DNA of 64,000 bases from Cordylochernes scorpioides (Eukaryota > Arthropoda > Arachnida > Pseudoscorpiones > Chernetidae), in the NCBI GenBank assembly GCA_030710605.1, contig CP092879.1:28869014-28933013 (forward strand), given 5' to 3'. Made by a program: the position numbers and the translations under genes. A model generated the notes under the pieces. The model ran no database searches and was not told where the DNA came from. It was given only the letters and a program-made list of their open reading frames with translations. Below are positions 31,672 to 41,274 of this stretch, one piece after another. The stretch's first letter is position 1. Each line of letters begins with the position of its first letter.

Positions 31672-32711
31672 AATGGCACCAGCTCATAACAGGAAAAAAA
31701 AATATGAAAACAATAGTGAGAATCAAGAACAACTCACTAAAACCAAAAGACCAAAAATAATGAAAGAAGTCAAACAAGAAAGAATAGCACCTTCTATAAA
31801 TCCTAATTACGAAAATAACAAACTATTTTCATTGTGTAATTCTTCAAAGTATTTAAAGTTTGAAGACATATTCAGAGAAAAAATCAATAATATCAGGCTT
31901 ATAGGCAAAGGTACATATGGAAAATGCTACAAGTCAGGGACTACAGTCTATAAAGTAATAGATATTGACAAAGACTACAAAAAACATTTTAAAGAGTTAG
32001 TAGGCGAACTTATGCTAAGCAGAATGTTGTCTCGCTTAAGATATGAAGAGAGAAACAGAACTTCAGCATTTTGCCAGGTTTATGGAAGTTGGGTGGTATG
32101 GGATCACGAGCTGGGATCCAAGAAAGATGAGCTTGTATTTAGTCATACAGATGGAATACGCAGGCTTCACGTTGGATGACGCGTTGAAAATGAAGTGTTT
32201 AAATATAGAAGACATTATTACAATCGTCAGTCAGATTGCCCTCGCTCTGTCTGTGGCCCAGAACGAGCTCCAGTTCGAGCACCGCGACTTGCACCTTGGG
32301 AATAACTTGTTGATTCCCTCAAGCCAAAATGAGGAATACATCCTCGATGACACAGAGTACGAACTTCCCTCATGTGGCTACAAAGTTACCATTATTGACT
32401 TTTCTCTGTCCAGAGCCTCGATGTATGGTAAAACCTATTTCTCTCAAATAATGTTATCAAAAGACAACTATACGCATGGTATCATCAAAGAAAATTGGGC
32501 CCAGTATTATCCTCAAACCAATTCGGTAGCAATTGTTAATATATTATATGAGTCGCTAATACAAGTAGCTACAAACACAAACCAACATAACTTTGTTAAA
32601 TACTTAGTGATTGACTATTTAGACGTTTTAAAAAAGCAAAAATTCTGCTTTGATCTACTGACGTATTTAAGCGAAATGTTAACAGACTATCACAGCTATA
32701 CACAAGGCTAA
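31672..32711 (+). pseudogene. HASPIN: Haspin-like protein kinase, frameshifted
   Basis: The intronless coding region starts at the ATG of MAPAHNRKKKYE. Kinase landmarks are a glycine loop LIGKGTYGKCYK, VYKVIDID for the ATP-binding Lys, and ELMLSRML for helix C. Then EHRDLHLGNNLL carries the catalytic Asp and Asn, and VTIIDFSLSR stands where haspin has its diverged IDYTLSR instead of DFG. The PSCGYKVTIIDF context and the EHRDLH..N block are specific to haspin, the mitotic histone H3 Thr3 kinase. The long N-terminal region of vertebrate haspin is absent; only about 75 residues precede the loop. The frame shifts by one base between about 32128 and 32140. Either a pseudogenised retrocopy or a gene with a sequence error. 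Confidence 0.75.
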
Positions 32712-32781
32712 ACATTAAAATAACATATGGAGTTATGATATAAGAAATGTAAGATACATTTATATATATATTAAAAATGGC

Positions 32782-32940
32782 ATATCCTGACCAGGAGCAC
32801 ATGTGCTTTACAGAAGGCAGAGCGCCATCTGGTGGAACAGAAATCAACTAAACATTGATTTAGCCTATTCCCTGATATTTGGCCAACCCAATTTCTTGAT
32901 AAATCAAGAAAAGCCATCCACATATATATATTTATATGAA
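32782..32940. mobile_element. Family E element fragment
   Basis: Contains GGCATATCCTGACCAGGAGC, ACATGTGCTTT, GCAGAGCGCCATCTGGTGGA and ATATTTGGCCAACCC, homologous to the left arm of the foldback at 32985-33730 but more diverged. Confidence 0.7.
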
Positions 32941-32984
32941 AAAACAATAGAAAAAATAAAATATAAGTGGGTCAAGTGTTGATA

Positions 32985-33730
32985 TTAAAAATAAAGAAGG
33001 CATCTCCTGACCACGAGCACATGTGCTTTTTAGATGGCAGAGCGCCATCTAGTGGAGCAAAAATAAACTAAACGTTCATTTAGCTTGCTCCGAGATATTT
33101 GGCCAACCCAATTTCTTGATAAATCAAGAAAAGCCATCCACGAACGCGTTTCGCGCTGTTGGCGCTCGTCAGCGTGAAGAAGGCTGTAACCACTGCGACC
33201 AAAAATATTTTTTGGTCCCAATGGCTTCCCGAAAAATCAAGAAATGGGTATTTAAGGCCAAATTTGCGTGAAGACGCTTAACACACGAAAAAACAATAGA
33301 AAATAAAAGATAAGTGGGTCAGGTGTTGATATTAAAAATAAAGAAGGCATCTCCTGACCACGAGCACATGTGCTTTTTAATATCAACACCTGAACCACTT
33401 ATCTTTAATTTTTTCTATTGTTTTTTTCATGTGTTAAGCGTCTTTACGCAAATTTGGCCTTAAATACCCATTTCTTGATTTTTCGGGAAGCCATTGGGAC
33501 CAAAAAATCTTTTTGGTCGCAGTGGTTACAGCCTTCTCCACGCTGGCGAGCGCCAACAGCGCGAAACGCGTTCGTGGATGGCTTTTCTTGATTTATCAAG
33601 AAATTGGGTTGGCCAAATATCTCGGAGCAAGCTAAATAAACGTTTAGTTTATTTTTGCTCCACTAGATGGCGCTCTGCCATCTAAAAAGCACATGTGCTC
33701 GTGGTCAGGAGATGCCTTTTTTATTTTTAA
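32985..33730. mobile_element. Large family E foldback element
   Basis: Two arms of roughly 340 bp (about 33000-33340 and 33370-33720) are inverted copies. They share AGCACATGTGCTTTTTAGAT, GGCAGAGCGCCATCTAGTGG, TATTTGGCCAACCC and TAAATACCCATTTCTTGATT. The loop contains a third copy of the terminal motif CATCTCCTGACCACGAGCAC. The matching open frames on opposite strands (33030-33221 and 33494-33685) are mirror images and not genes. Confidence 0.85.
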
Positions 33731-34000
33731 TATATTTATATATATGTATAATCACCCCTTGGATTATATTTTAAATCTATTTTTTTATGATAATCCAAAA
33801 ACCTTAAGGCTAAAAACTCCATTTAATATTTGTGAACTAATTCCAAAGACATGTATGCAAATTTTGTAAATACTCTTTTTTATTTTATTGGGAGTACAAA
33901 TAGGTTTTGAGGGATTTGCAAAAGAAGCCACAACAAATATTATATAAATAGCATCGGACCTTGTGTAAGGTTTCATGTTAAGGCTTCATCATTTCCCCCA
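33731..34000. other. Unassigned sequence left of split mariner
   Basis: AT-rich flank. The left end of the mariner is probably near 33970-34010 but was not resolved. Confidence 0.35.
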
Positions 34001-34058
34001 AAAAAATCAGGAGCCTTTTCACTCAAGTGTAAGGAACATTTTTTTGGGTGCTCTAACC

Positions 34059-34707
34059 ATGTCAACCTTTGTGCCAACAAAACACAATTTGCGGGAAGCG
34101 CTGCTTTTTTGTTTTAATTTGAAGAAAAGTGCAGCTGATGGACATCGATTGCTGTGTAAGGCATATGGGGAACATGCTCTATCAATATAGCATGTGAGTA
34201 CTAGTTTCGGCGTTTCAAAAGTGGCGATTTTGATACCAGAGACAAAGAACGCGGAGGGAGGCCAATAAAGTTCGAAGACGCTGAGTTGGAGGCTTTATTG
34301 GACGAATATTCAAGCCAAATTCAAGAGGAGCACGCTGAAACCTTGGGAGTGACTCAACAAGCGATTTCGAACCGTTTCAAGGTTATGGGTATGGTGCAAA
34401 AACAAGGAAATTGGGTTCTTTATGAACTCAAGCCAGGAAACATCGAGCGCCGTATTTGAACGTGCGAACTACTGCTCAAAAGACAAAATCGGAAGGTTTA
34501 TTTTTTGCATCGAATCGTGACGGGGAACGAAAAGTGGATTCACTACGACAACCCAAAGCGCAGAAAATCGTGGGGTAAGCCCGGTCATGCATCAACTTCA
34601 ACGGCCAAACCGAATATTCATGGCAAGAAGTTAATGCTGTGCATCTGGTGGGATCAGCTCGGAGTGATCTACTAAACCATCACTGGAGAACGTTATCAAA
34701 AACAATT
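34059..34707 (+). pseudogene. Mariner transposase, 5' half
   Basis: Begins at ATG with MSTFVPTKHNLREALLFCF and contains HRLLCKAYGEHALSI, followed by several stops and frameshifts. The first catalytic Asp region reads IVTGNEKWIHYDNPKRRKSW, with Asn where mariners have Asp (GDEKW), so it is inactive even apart from the interruption. It stops at CAATT, where the copia LTR begins. Confidence 0.85.
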
Positions 34708-34909
34708 TGTTAGGAGCTAATACTTTCCTATTCTACCATCGAGCAGAGTAAACACCAACACCTCTAAGAAATTAACACTTTTAATTTACTTTCATAACTC
34801 ACTAATTTACATCATTTAAAACCAAATATATACATGTAAAGTCGTACGGTCATCTGGTCAAAATATAAATATATTAATCTATGAAAAACAACTTATAAAA
34901 ATGCTAACA
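34708..34909 (-). repeat. Copia LTR (3' on the minus strand)
   Basis: 202 bp, about 96% identical by eye to 38527-38728, with TGTTAG and CTAACA termini. Confidence 0.9.
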
Positions 34910-34949
34910 ATGCCCCCCATTTTAAAGTTGTTTTCATACCCTCATCGGA

Positions 34950-35644
34950 GGCCTAGAGTGGTCAAGATCCTGGTTGTTTTTCGCTTAACACTATTTGGCA
35001 AGTCAGCATCCCATACTCTGTGTTCCTGAAGTGATGCCATTTCACATTCTATAGATTTTAGCCAATCTTGTACTTTGGGCATATTAAGCGCTTCCTCATA
35101 TGATGACGGTATTTCATCTTGATGGGTCCTATGTTCAATTATCCCATGTTGGAAGGCTGATCTACAATACTCCTTCTGCCTAGCCGCAATTCTTGAAGAT
35201 CTTCTTGGGATTATAGTTTCATTCTGGTCTTCTTCCTAGTCTTCCCTCCTCAGTTCTTCGTCTTCATAGGCCTGCTCTCCATCCTCTTTTCGTTCCAAGT
35301 TATTCAGATTTTTCTCTACAGATATTGTTTCTTCATCAGTCCCTGAATATCCCCTTGGGATTGCAGCTTAATTTGGCCTTCTTCGTCTTCCTTCTTTAGT
35401 TCTTCGTCTTTCTGGTTCTTTTCTACCAATTTCGTCTCTTCATTTACAGATTCATAGTCTTCCTCAAATTTTTTATGTAAAACCTGGAAAAAAATCAGTT
35501 TCATGTGAAATTTGTTTTATCGATTTTCTTAATTGGGAAAATGTCTTCTCTAAATCTGACATTTCTGCCCACGAAGACTTTATCGTTTCTGAAGTCCCAA
35601 ACCTTGTATCCCTTGACTCCTTCCGGATAACCAATTAGAACACA
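34950..35644 (-). pseudogene. Copia integrase C-terminus, linker and RT start
   Basis: Minus strand: just after the Helitron the frame resumes with GYPEGVKGYKVWDFRNDKVF and NVRFREDIF, the conserved C-terminal end of copia integrase. A Glu/Lys-rich linker follows (35504-35316). Then come IPSSYEEALNMPKVQDWLKS and IECEMASLQEHRVWDADLPN, which is the N-terminus of the copia RT domain. The sequence then breaks off near the polypurine tract, so the YVDD active site is absent. Confidence 0.8.
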
Positions 35645-36229
35645 CTAGACGAATGGCCCGGGCAACGCCCGGGTTTTACCCGAGTGCGTATATATTTTAA
35701 AAACGTTTTAATTCAAATACTATTCGTTACAATTATAAATTGGCGCCATGGATGTCACTCTTGTGAAACGTCCCGTTCCAAACTGTGTGTTTTAAAAATG
35801 TTTTAATTAAAATACTATTCGTTACAATTATAATTTGATTGTATAAGAAACATATTTTCATTTAAGTATTGTACTTTATATAAAAAAGATTAAATAATTG
35901 TGCAAAACGGTATATACGATATATAAACATCAAAAGAAATAATGAGCCTATCGTTCGAATATAAAATTCGAATAAATATAAATGAGATACTAAAAATTAA
36001 ATACCTATTTAATGAATATCATATTTTATTCTTATATTAAAATATTTATTCTTAACTTTATGAACGGAAAAATATGTCCAGTGTAGCCTAGTGGTCATGG
36101 CATCTGCCCGGTAAGCGGAAGGTCGTGGGTTCGATTCCCATCCCTTGACACTTTTTTTATTTTATCCATTCTGACCAAAATCTATCCGTGAACTTCACAC
36201 AGACAGAATAAGGCAATTATATAAGTAGA
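35645..36229 (-). mobile_element. Non-autonomous Helitron 1, inside copia integrase
   Basis: On the minus strand the element begins TCTACTTATATAATTGCC after an A and ends in a hairpin CCCGGGCGTTGCCCGGG, then CCATTCGTCTAG, followed by T. Helitrons insert between A and T, start with TC, and end with CTRR preceded by a short hairpin; all of these hold. Both ends match Helitron 2 (40380-41272). The interior contains a tRNA-like sequence (36076-36149). No Rep/helicase is present. Confidence 0.85.
36076..36149 (+). pseudogene. tRNA-like sequence, GGT anticodon, copy 2
   Basis: Shares AGCCTAGTGG, CATGGCATCTGCCCGGTAAG and GTGGGTTCGATTCCCATCCC with 16326-16399. The acceptor stem is weaker (GTCCAGT/CCTTGAC). 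It is flanked by TGAACGGAAAAATAT, the same arm sequence that flanks the 16.3-kb copy, so the tRNA and its flanks moved together. Confidence 0.7.
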
Positions 36230-37120
36230 TTATCTGCTCCTTGAGTCAAATTTGGATCAACGCTGGTCGTTGTATGTCCAGGTCTGACAACCGAAAACTC
36301 GGAGATGTTCAATCTTCACTGGCCGTTCGGTCCACATTTCTTCGGGTATTTTGTTACTTATCGCCTTGCTAGAACATTTGTTTCTTAAGTAACATGCTGT
36401 ATTAACCGCATCTGCCCAAAATGATTTGGGAATCCCAGATTCAAGTATAATGCATCTTGCTGAGTTTAGTAATGTCTGATTCATTCTTTACGCAGTTCCA
36501 TTTTGTTGAGGTGTTCTTGGAACTGTAAGCTGTCGCTTGATGCCATTTTCATTGAGGAATTTATTAAATTCGCCGTTAACATATTCCGTCCCATTATCAC
36601 TTCTTAGTATTTTGATTCTTCTGCTGTGGTAACCCTCAACACTGTTCTTATATTCCTTAAATCTTTCAAGTACCTTCGATTTAGACCTCATAAAATATAC
36701 TTTAGTGTAATGAGTGAAGTCGTCTATGAATGTCACGAAATAATTGTTCCCTCCCTTCGATATTGGGTTAATGGGACCTACTACATCCGAATGGATGAGC
36801 TCCAAGGGTGCTAAAGTCTTCTTACTTTCGACGTGTTTGGAAGGAAATGGGAGTCTTCGCATTTTACCTTCAAGGCATACTTCGCACTCAGCTGTGTCAA
36901 TCACATTTTGGAGATCCCTTTTGTAAATGTGTCCTAGCCTTCTGTGCCAGATATCTGAATTTGGTGACTTCACTTTTGCTATCTTAAGTTCTTCAACTGT
37001 ATAGATCCTTCCTCTTCTATTAGATTTCAAAATTAATTCACCATCACTTCCAAAAACAGAGGCCTTGCCATTCTGGAATAATACCTTGTTTCCTCTTTCC
37101 TCAATCCTTCCTACAGACAA
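36230..37120 (-). pseudogene. Copia integrase, N-terminal and core domains
   Basis: Minus strand: IWHRRLGHIYKRDLQ plus CEVCLEGKMRRLPF form the HHCC zinc-binding N-terminus. The catalytic core shows D in LIHSDVVGPI and D in ILRSDNGTEYVNG. The third acidic residue, expected after QQNGTA, is a TAA stop (GAA in other copia elements) followed by RMNQTLLNSAR. The core goes on to VFGCQTWTYNDQR and is then interrupted by Helitron 1. Thus the element lacks a working integrase. Confidence 0.9.
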
Positions 37121-37156
37121 AATATTCCCGTCTAATTCAGGAACGTATAATACGTT

Positions 37157-37525
37157 TTATAAGAACAAGGTTTCACCTCCATATTCGCGACAGAGTTTGA
37201 TGGTTACATCACCCATCTCTGATACTTTTATTTTCTCATTGTTTGCCATTTCAACTGAAGTTGAAATAATTTTTGTGTTCGTCAATTTTAATCTGTTCGA
37301 CGTCATGTGTTCAGTAGCTCCACTGTCCAGAAACCAGATATTCTCAGAGTTATTGTTTTTAAAGTTATTTGCAAATAGGACTCTATGAGTAAGGTCTAAC
37401 GTACTTTGTTTCAGCATACCTTCGTTAGTTCTCCTTGAGGAGTTGGCAAATCTGCAATTCCTAGCTATGTGTCCTAATTTGCCACAATTGAAACATCTTA
37501 TCTGCCTGGAATAATTACAATTTTC
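37157..37525 (-). pseudogene. Copia zinc knuckle and protease
   Basis: Near 37500-37440 the minus strand encodes CFNCGKLGHIARNC, the CCHC knuckle of gag. After a frame change, IWFLDSGATEHMTSNR carries the DSG active site of the aspartic protease, and the frame ends before the integrase section. Small indels separate it from both neighbours. Confidence 0.85.
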
Positions 37526-37636
37526 CTTTTTCCCTTTCGTCCACGTATTCTGATAATTCCTTGGTTGGTCATATTTAAATTATTTCGTTCTTGACATGGT
37601 GATTTGCATGCATCTTTTCTTCTTACCGCAAAAGCG

Positions 37637-38215
37637 CTATTTGGATCTTCTTGAGGAATTTGACGCTTGTTCTGTCGTTTTTTCTTCTAAAAGTAATTTG
37701 GATTTAACCACACTAGTTGATAGTTTCTCTTCCCGCTGTTCTAAACTGAGAATTAGCGGCTCGTAACTTTTTGGTAATCCCAATAGCATAATTAACGCCA
37801 ACTCTACATCCCCAAATCCATGGTGGCACTTTGCCAATTTTCTATGGCATTCCATTATCCTCGCGAAATATTCCTTCATATCTTCGTCATTTATTTTGAT
37901 AATTTTGAAAAATTCTCTCAGTAGCTGTAATATGTGCAGCAAGCCATACTTTGTGTGGATGTCCTCCAGTATCTGCCATGCATCGATCGCTCGTTTACAA
38001 TCACCGATATCATCTAAGAATGAATATTCAACCGCTAATAATATGACAGATAATGCCAAGTTATCTTTCCGCTTTTGTTTTTCTGAAGTTTCACTAGGAA
38101 AGCCAGGCTCAATTGCATCCCATATATCCTTCTAAATCAAAATTGATTTAGCTCTTATAGCCCAGGAATAGTAATTATTACCGTCTAGTTTAGGTATTCT
38201 TAATTCATCAGCCAT
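37637..38215 (-). pseudogene. Copia gag with in-frame stop
   Basis: The ATG at 38215 starts MADELRIPKLDGNNYYSWAI, a typical copia gag N-terminus. A TAG follows ILI 27 codons in, after which KDIWDAIEPGFPSETSEKQK continues in the same frame to about 37637, including WQILEDIHTKYG and LMLLGLPKSYEPL. One nonsense change therefore removes gag expression. Confidence 0.85.
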
Positions 38216-38219
38216 TGAT

Positions 38220-38491
38220 TATTTCTAGTTATGCAAAAAAAAAAAAAAATCACAAAAAATTATAACTTTAATCTTTTCTTCTTCTTTGTATAAAGTTCAG
38301 ATTTTAAATCGCTCAAATTTCTAATAATCAAATTCTTTTCTTTATCTTAGTTGCTTTATCTTCTTTAGCCTAACTTAAAATTTTCTTCTTTAGCCCTATA
38401 TCCTCTTTAGCCTTCAGCTTTTTTCTTCTTTAGCTCTAACTTCAGTTTTTTTTCTTTACCTTCTTTGGCTTTAACTTCTAATTACTTTCTA
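38220..38491 (-). other. Copia 5' leader, pyrimidine-rich on the plus strand
   Basis: Low-complexity CTTCTTTAGC-type repeats lie between the primer binding site and the gag start. No open frame was recognised. Confidence 0.6.
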
Positions 38492-38526
38492 CGGCGCAGT
38501 GGAAGCGTTCTGCTGGACCCATAACC
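38492..38526 (-). promoter_or_regulatory. Copia primer binding site, initiator tRNA-Met 5' half
   Basis: On the plus strand the 35 bases next to the LTR read like the 5' half of eukaryotic initiator tRNA-Met itself: GGCGCAGTGGAAGCGT, a 3-base insertion, GCTGG, one mismatch, then CCCATAACC. The minus-strand transcript is therefore complementary to the tRNA from the anticodon loop back to the D arm. Copia is known to use an internal fragment of initiator tRNA-Met as primer, but the described site is only about 15 nt. Confidence 0.8.
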
Positions 38527-38728
38527 TGTTAGGTGCTAAGACTTTCCTATTCTACTATCGAGCAGAGTAAACACCAACACCTCTAAGAAATTAACACTTT
38601 TAATTTACTTTTATAACTCACTAATTTACATCATTTAAAACCAAATATATACATGTAAAGTCGTCCAGTCATCTGGTCAAAATATAAATATATTAATCTA
38701 TGAAAAACAACTTTTAAAAATGCTAACA
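38527..38728 (-). repeat. Copia LTR (5' on the minus strand)
   Basis: 202 bp; partner of 34708-34909. Its right border is followed by the target duplication CAATT. Confidence 0.9.
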
Positions 38729-39103
38729 CAATTGATGCGATTAAGCCGAGCATTGAAGATCAAACGCCCACTATATGCCAAAAGACATGACACGGTGATC
38801 TATCAGCACGACAATGCTCGGCCACATGTTGCAAAAGTTGTCAAGGAGACTTTAGAGGCGCTTCAATGGGATGTCCTACCCCACCCGCCGTATTCATCAG
38901 ACATTGCTCCTTCAGACTACCACATGTTCCGTTCGATGACACATGGCCTGGCCGAGAAGCACTTTACTTCTTACGAAGAGGCGAAAAATTGGGTCGATGT
39001 TTGGATCGCTTCAAAAGACGAGGAATTTTTTCGACACGGAATCCGTATGCTGCCTGAAAGATGGGAAAAAGTCGTAGCTAAAGATGGACAATACTTTGAA
39101 TGA
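38729..39103 (+). pseudogene. Mariner transposase, 3' half
   Basis: Resumes with MRLSRALKIKRPLYAKRHDT and keeps the second and third catalytic Asp (YQHDNARPHVA, then SSDIAPSDYHMF, 34 residues between). It ends with ERWEKVVAKDGQYFE and a stop. This half is open, but it is cut off from its N-terminus by the copia insertion. Confidence 0.9.
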
Positions 39104-39209
39104 AATATATTGTACTGATTTCTCTGAATTAAGCTTCGAATTTATAAAAAAAATCCTCAAAATTATTTGTACGCCTAATAATAAAAAATATAAAATATTT
39201 TAAATGAGT

Positions 39210-39995
39210 CCCACAGTCTATTTCATTTTTGTAAGGTATAGGTTTAATTAACAAATGGATAAAAATAAATCTCTTTAAGAAGTTACCCGATTTCAACATT
39301 ATAATTTCTAGAAATATTTCGATATCAGAATATATAAGGATAGTGAAAAATGGATAGACAATTTGAATATGGTTTATTTATCTTTTGGTTAATTATTTTA
39401 AAATATGTATCTAAGTTAGTACATGAATAGAATCGATGTAATTATTTTTCACAGAAATTATTTCTGCATTCGTGGCTGAAGGTACTTATTTGCCATCTTA
39501 CTTAACGTCTGTATAAGATTTCTGAGTAATGCTCTACCTGGAAAACAAGTGCTATCTATGAAATCTCTAAAGGACAGTAAGAGCACCATAGAATAAGATC
39601 CCAGTGGAAGTGCCAGTTCATCTATGGAGCTGCAATCAGAAACTGGTAATTCAACTGAAGAGATCAGAATGGAATACAAGCTTACAAGAAGTGGACGTCT
39701 GTAGTTGCGCCATCAAAAGACTAAATCTGCAAAAGAAAATATGTGATATTTCTGTAATGAACAAAATAAATTCTGTAATGTAATATTTAAAGACTATCTT
39801 AACTATAATTCAATCAAATACGAACTGAATTATAACTACAAAAAGTATGTGATTCCGCAACTTAAAAAAATATATTTTTTTGTTATAAACACTTACAAAA
39901 TATTTCGAGCATGCTCTTTTTCAATTAAATATAAGCACATAAATTGTTCTTGAATTTATTTATTTCCTTTTCAGTAAGTACAGTATAAAATTTTA
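39210..39995. other. Unassigned AT-rich sequence
   Basis: The minus-strand frame at 39458-39679 has no recognised motif. Nothing else was seen. Confidence 0.4.
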
Positions 39996-39999
39996 TTTT

Positions 40000-40325
40000 T
40001 AAAAAGAATCATAGGCGTCTATGGTAGTATTGAATTTTGAAAACAGTTGGCGCGCTAAAATATCATAATATAAATGTTCTAATAAAATAATCAATTTGAT
40101 GTTTGCGGAAGAGCGATTGCTCGAAGCATATATTTATAATTGTATGTAATTCTGATGCCCTCAGAGCTTATATCCATAGTTCATCTAAAGTACCCATTCC
40201 AAGAGTCTAGCATCAGTATCACTATAAAAGGAAGATCGAAACACCATTGATGAGCCAAGCCTTCCCATTAATATTTCCATTGCAGTAAGGGTGCAGTATA
40301 GAAATTATTTAATATTATCAAAAAT
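40000..40325. mobile_element. MITE family A, decayed copy
   Basis: The left end AAAAAGAATCATAGGCGTCT and the interior (AGTACCCATTCCAAGAGTCT, AGCATCAGTATCACTATAAA) match 26870-27207. The right end TTCCATTGCAGTAAGG is followed by a broken terminus. Helitron 2 lies just beyond. Confidence 0.7.
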
Positions 40326-40379
40326 ACAAACGTACTCATTATAAAAACAAATCAATTTGAATATGACGAATATATAGAA

Positions 40380-41272
40380 CTAGACGAATGGCCCGGGCAA
40401 CGCCTGGGGTTTACCCGAGTGCGAATATGTCTATTGTCTATTGTCTACACCTTGTATACATCTTGCTTCCTAGGGTTGCCTAGAGTGGCCGCTATAGACA
40501 GGGTGGTCTGTATAGGCAGGTGGATGTATCACACAGCTGATAATAGGGTTGCCTAGAGTGGCCGCTATAGACAGGGTGGTCTGTATGGACAGGTGGATGT
40601 ATCACACAGCTGTAGAGTGGTCGCTATAGACAGGGTGGTCTGTATAGACAGGTGTATGTATCACACTGCTGATAACAGGGTTGCCTAAGGTGACCGCTAT
40701 AGACAGGGTGGTCTGTATAGACAGGTGGATGTATCACACAGCTGATAACAGGGTTGTCTAGGGTGGCCGCTATAGACAGGTGTATGTATCACACAGCTGA
40801 TAACAGGGTTATCTAGAATGACCGCTATATACAGGGTGGTCTGTATAGACAGGTGGATGTATCACAAAGCTGATAACAGGGTTGTCTAGGGTGGTCGCTT
40901 TAGACAGGGTGGTCTGTATAGACAGGTGGATGTATCACACGGCTGATGACAGGGTTGTCTAGAGTGGTCGCTATAGACAGGGTGGTCTGTATAGACAGGT
41001 GTATGTATCACACAGCTGATAACAGGGTTGTCTGAGGTGACCGCTATAGACAGGGTGGTCTGTATAGACAGGTGGATGTAACACACTGCTGATAACAGGG
41101 TTGTCTAGAATGGCCGCTATAGACAGGTGTATGTATCACACAGCTGATAACAGGGTTGTCTAGAGGGGGGCGGGCAGGGAGGTCACGTGTTTGCTGGCAG
41201 CCAATGGGCGCGCATTCTATCCGTGAGCTTCAGACAGACAGACAGACAGAATAAGGCAAATATATAAGTAGA
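40380..41272 (-). mobile_element. Non-autonomous Helitron 2 with minisatellite
   Basis: On the minus strand it starts TCTACTTATATATTTGCC after A and ends with a GC-rich hairpin (complement of GCCCGGGCAACGCCTGG), then CCATTCGTCTAG before T. Both ends match Helitron 1. The interior is mostly a tandem repeat (40475-41154). No coding capacity for Rep or helicase. Confidence 0.85.
40475..41154. repeat. 73-bp minisatellite, about 10 units
   Basis: The units read GTTGCCTAGAGTGGCCGCTA, TAGACAGGGTGGTCTGTATA, and so on to GCTGATAACAGG, 73 bp each. Unit 3 lacks the first few bases. Units 5 and 10 share the same 18-bp deletion (loss of GACAGGGTGGTCTGTATA), suggesting a five-unit higher-order duplication. 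The open frame at 40886-41086 is only the repeat read through. Confidence 0.9.
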
Positions 41273-41274
41273 TA

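Larger units (their letters stand above)
34708..38728 (-). mobile_element. Ty1/copia retrotransposon, RT deleted, split by Helitron
   Basis: The 202-bp LTRs (34708-34909 and 38527-38728) start TGTTAG and end CTAACA, with about seven differences between them, and there is a 5-bp target duplication, CAATT. On the minus strand the order is LTR, primer site, gag with an in-frame stop, zinc knuckle, protease, integrase (split by a Helitron at 35645-36229), a linker and the first part of the RT domain. Most of RT and all of RNase H are missing. A polypurine tract (AATGGGGGGCAT on the minus strand) abuts the 3' LTR. The order protease-integrase-RT is that of Ty1/copia. Confidence 0.9.
34010..39200 (+). 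mobile_element. Mariner transposon split by a copia element
   Basis: The 5' half (34059-34707) and 3' half (38729-39103) of one mariner transposase are separated by the copia element 34708-38728. The split lies at CAATT, which is present on both sides (34703-34707 and 38729-38733). The outer ends were not resolved precisely. Confidence 0.85.

Noticed and set aside
33030-33685. Two nearly identical 63-residue frames on opposite strands
   Set aside because: They are mirror images produced by the foldback arms.
40886-41086. 66-residue open frame with internal amino-acid repeats
   Set aside because: It is a readthrough of the 73-bp minisatellite.
40475-41154. Regularly spaced repeats resembling a CRISPR-like array
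   Set aside because: The whole 73-bp unit is repeated with no unique spacers, and it lies in a Helitron of a eukaryotic genome, so it is a minisatellite.
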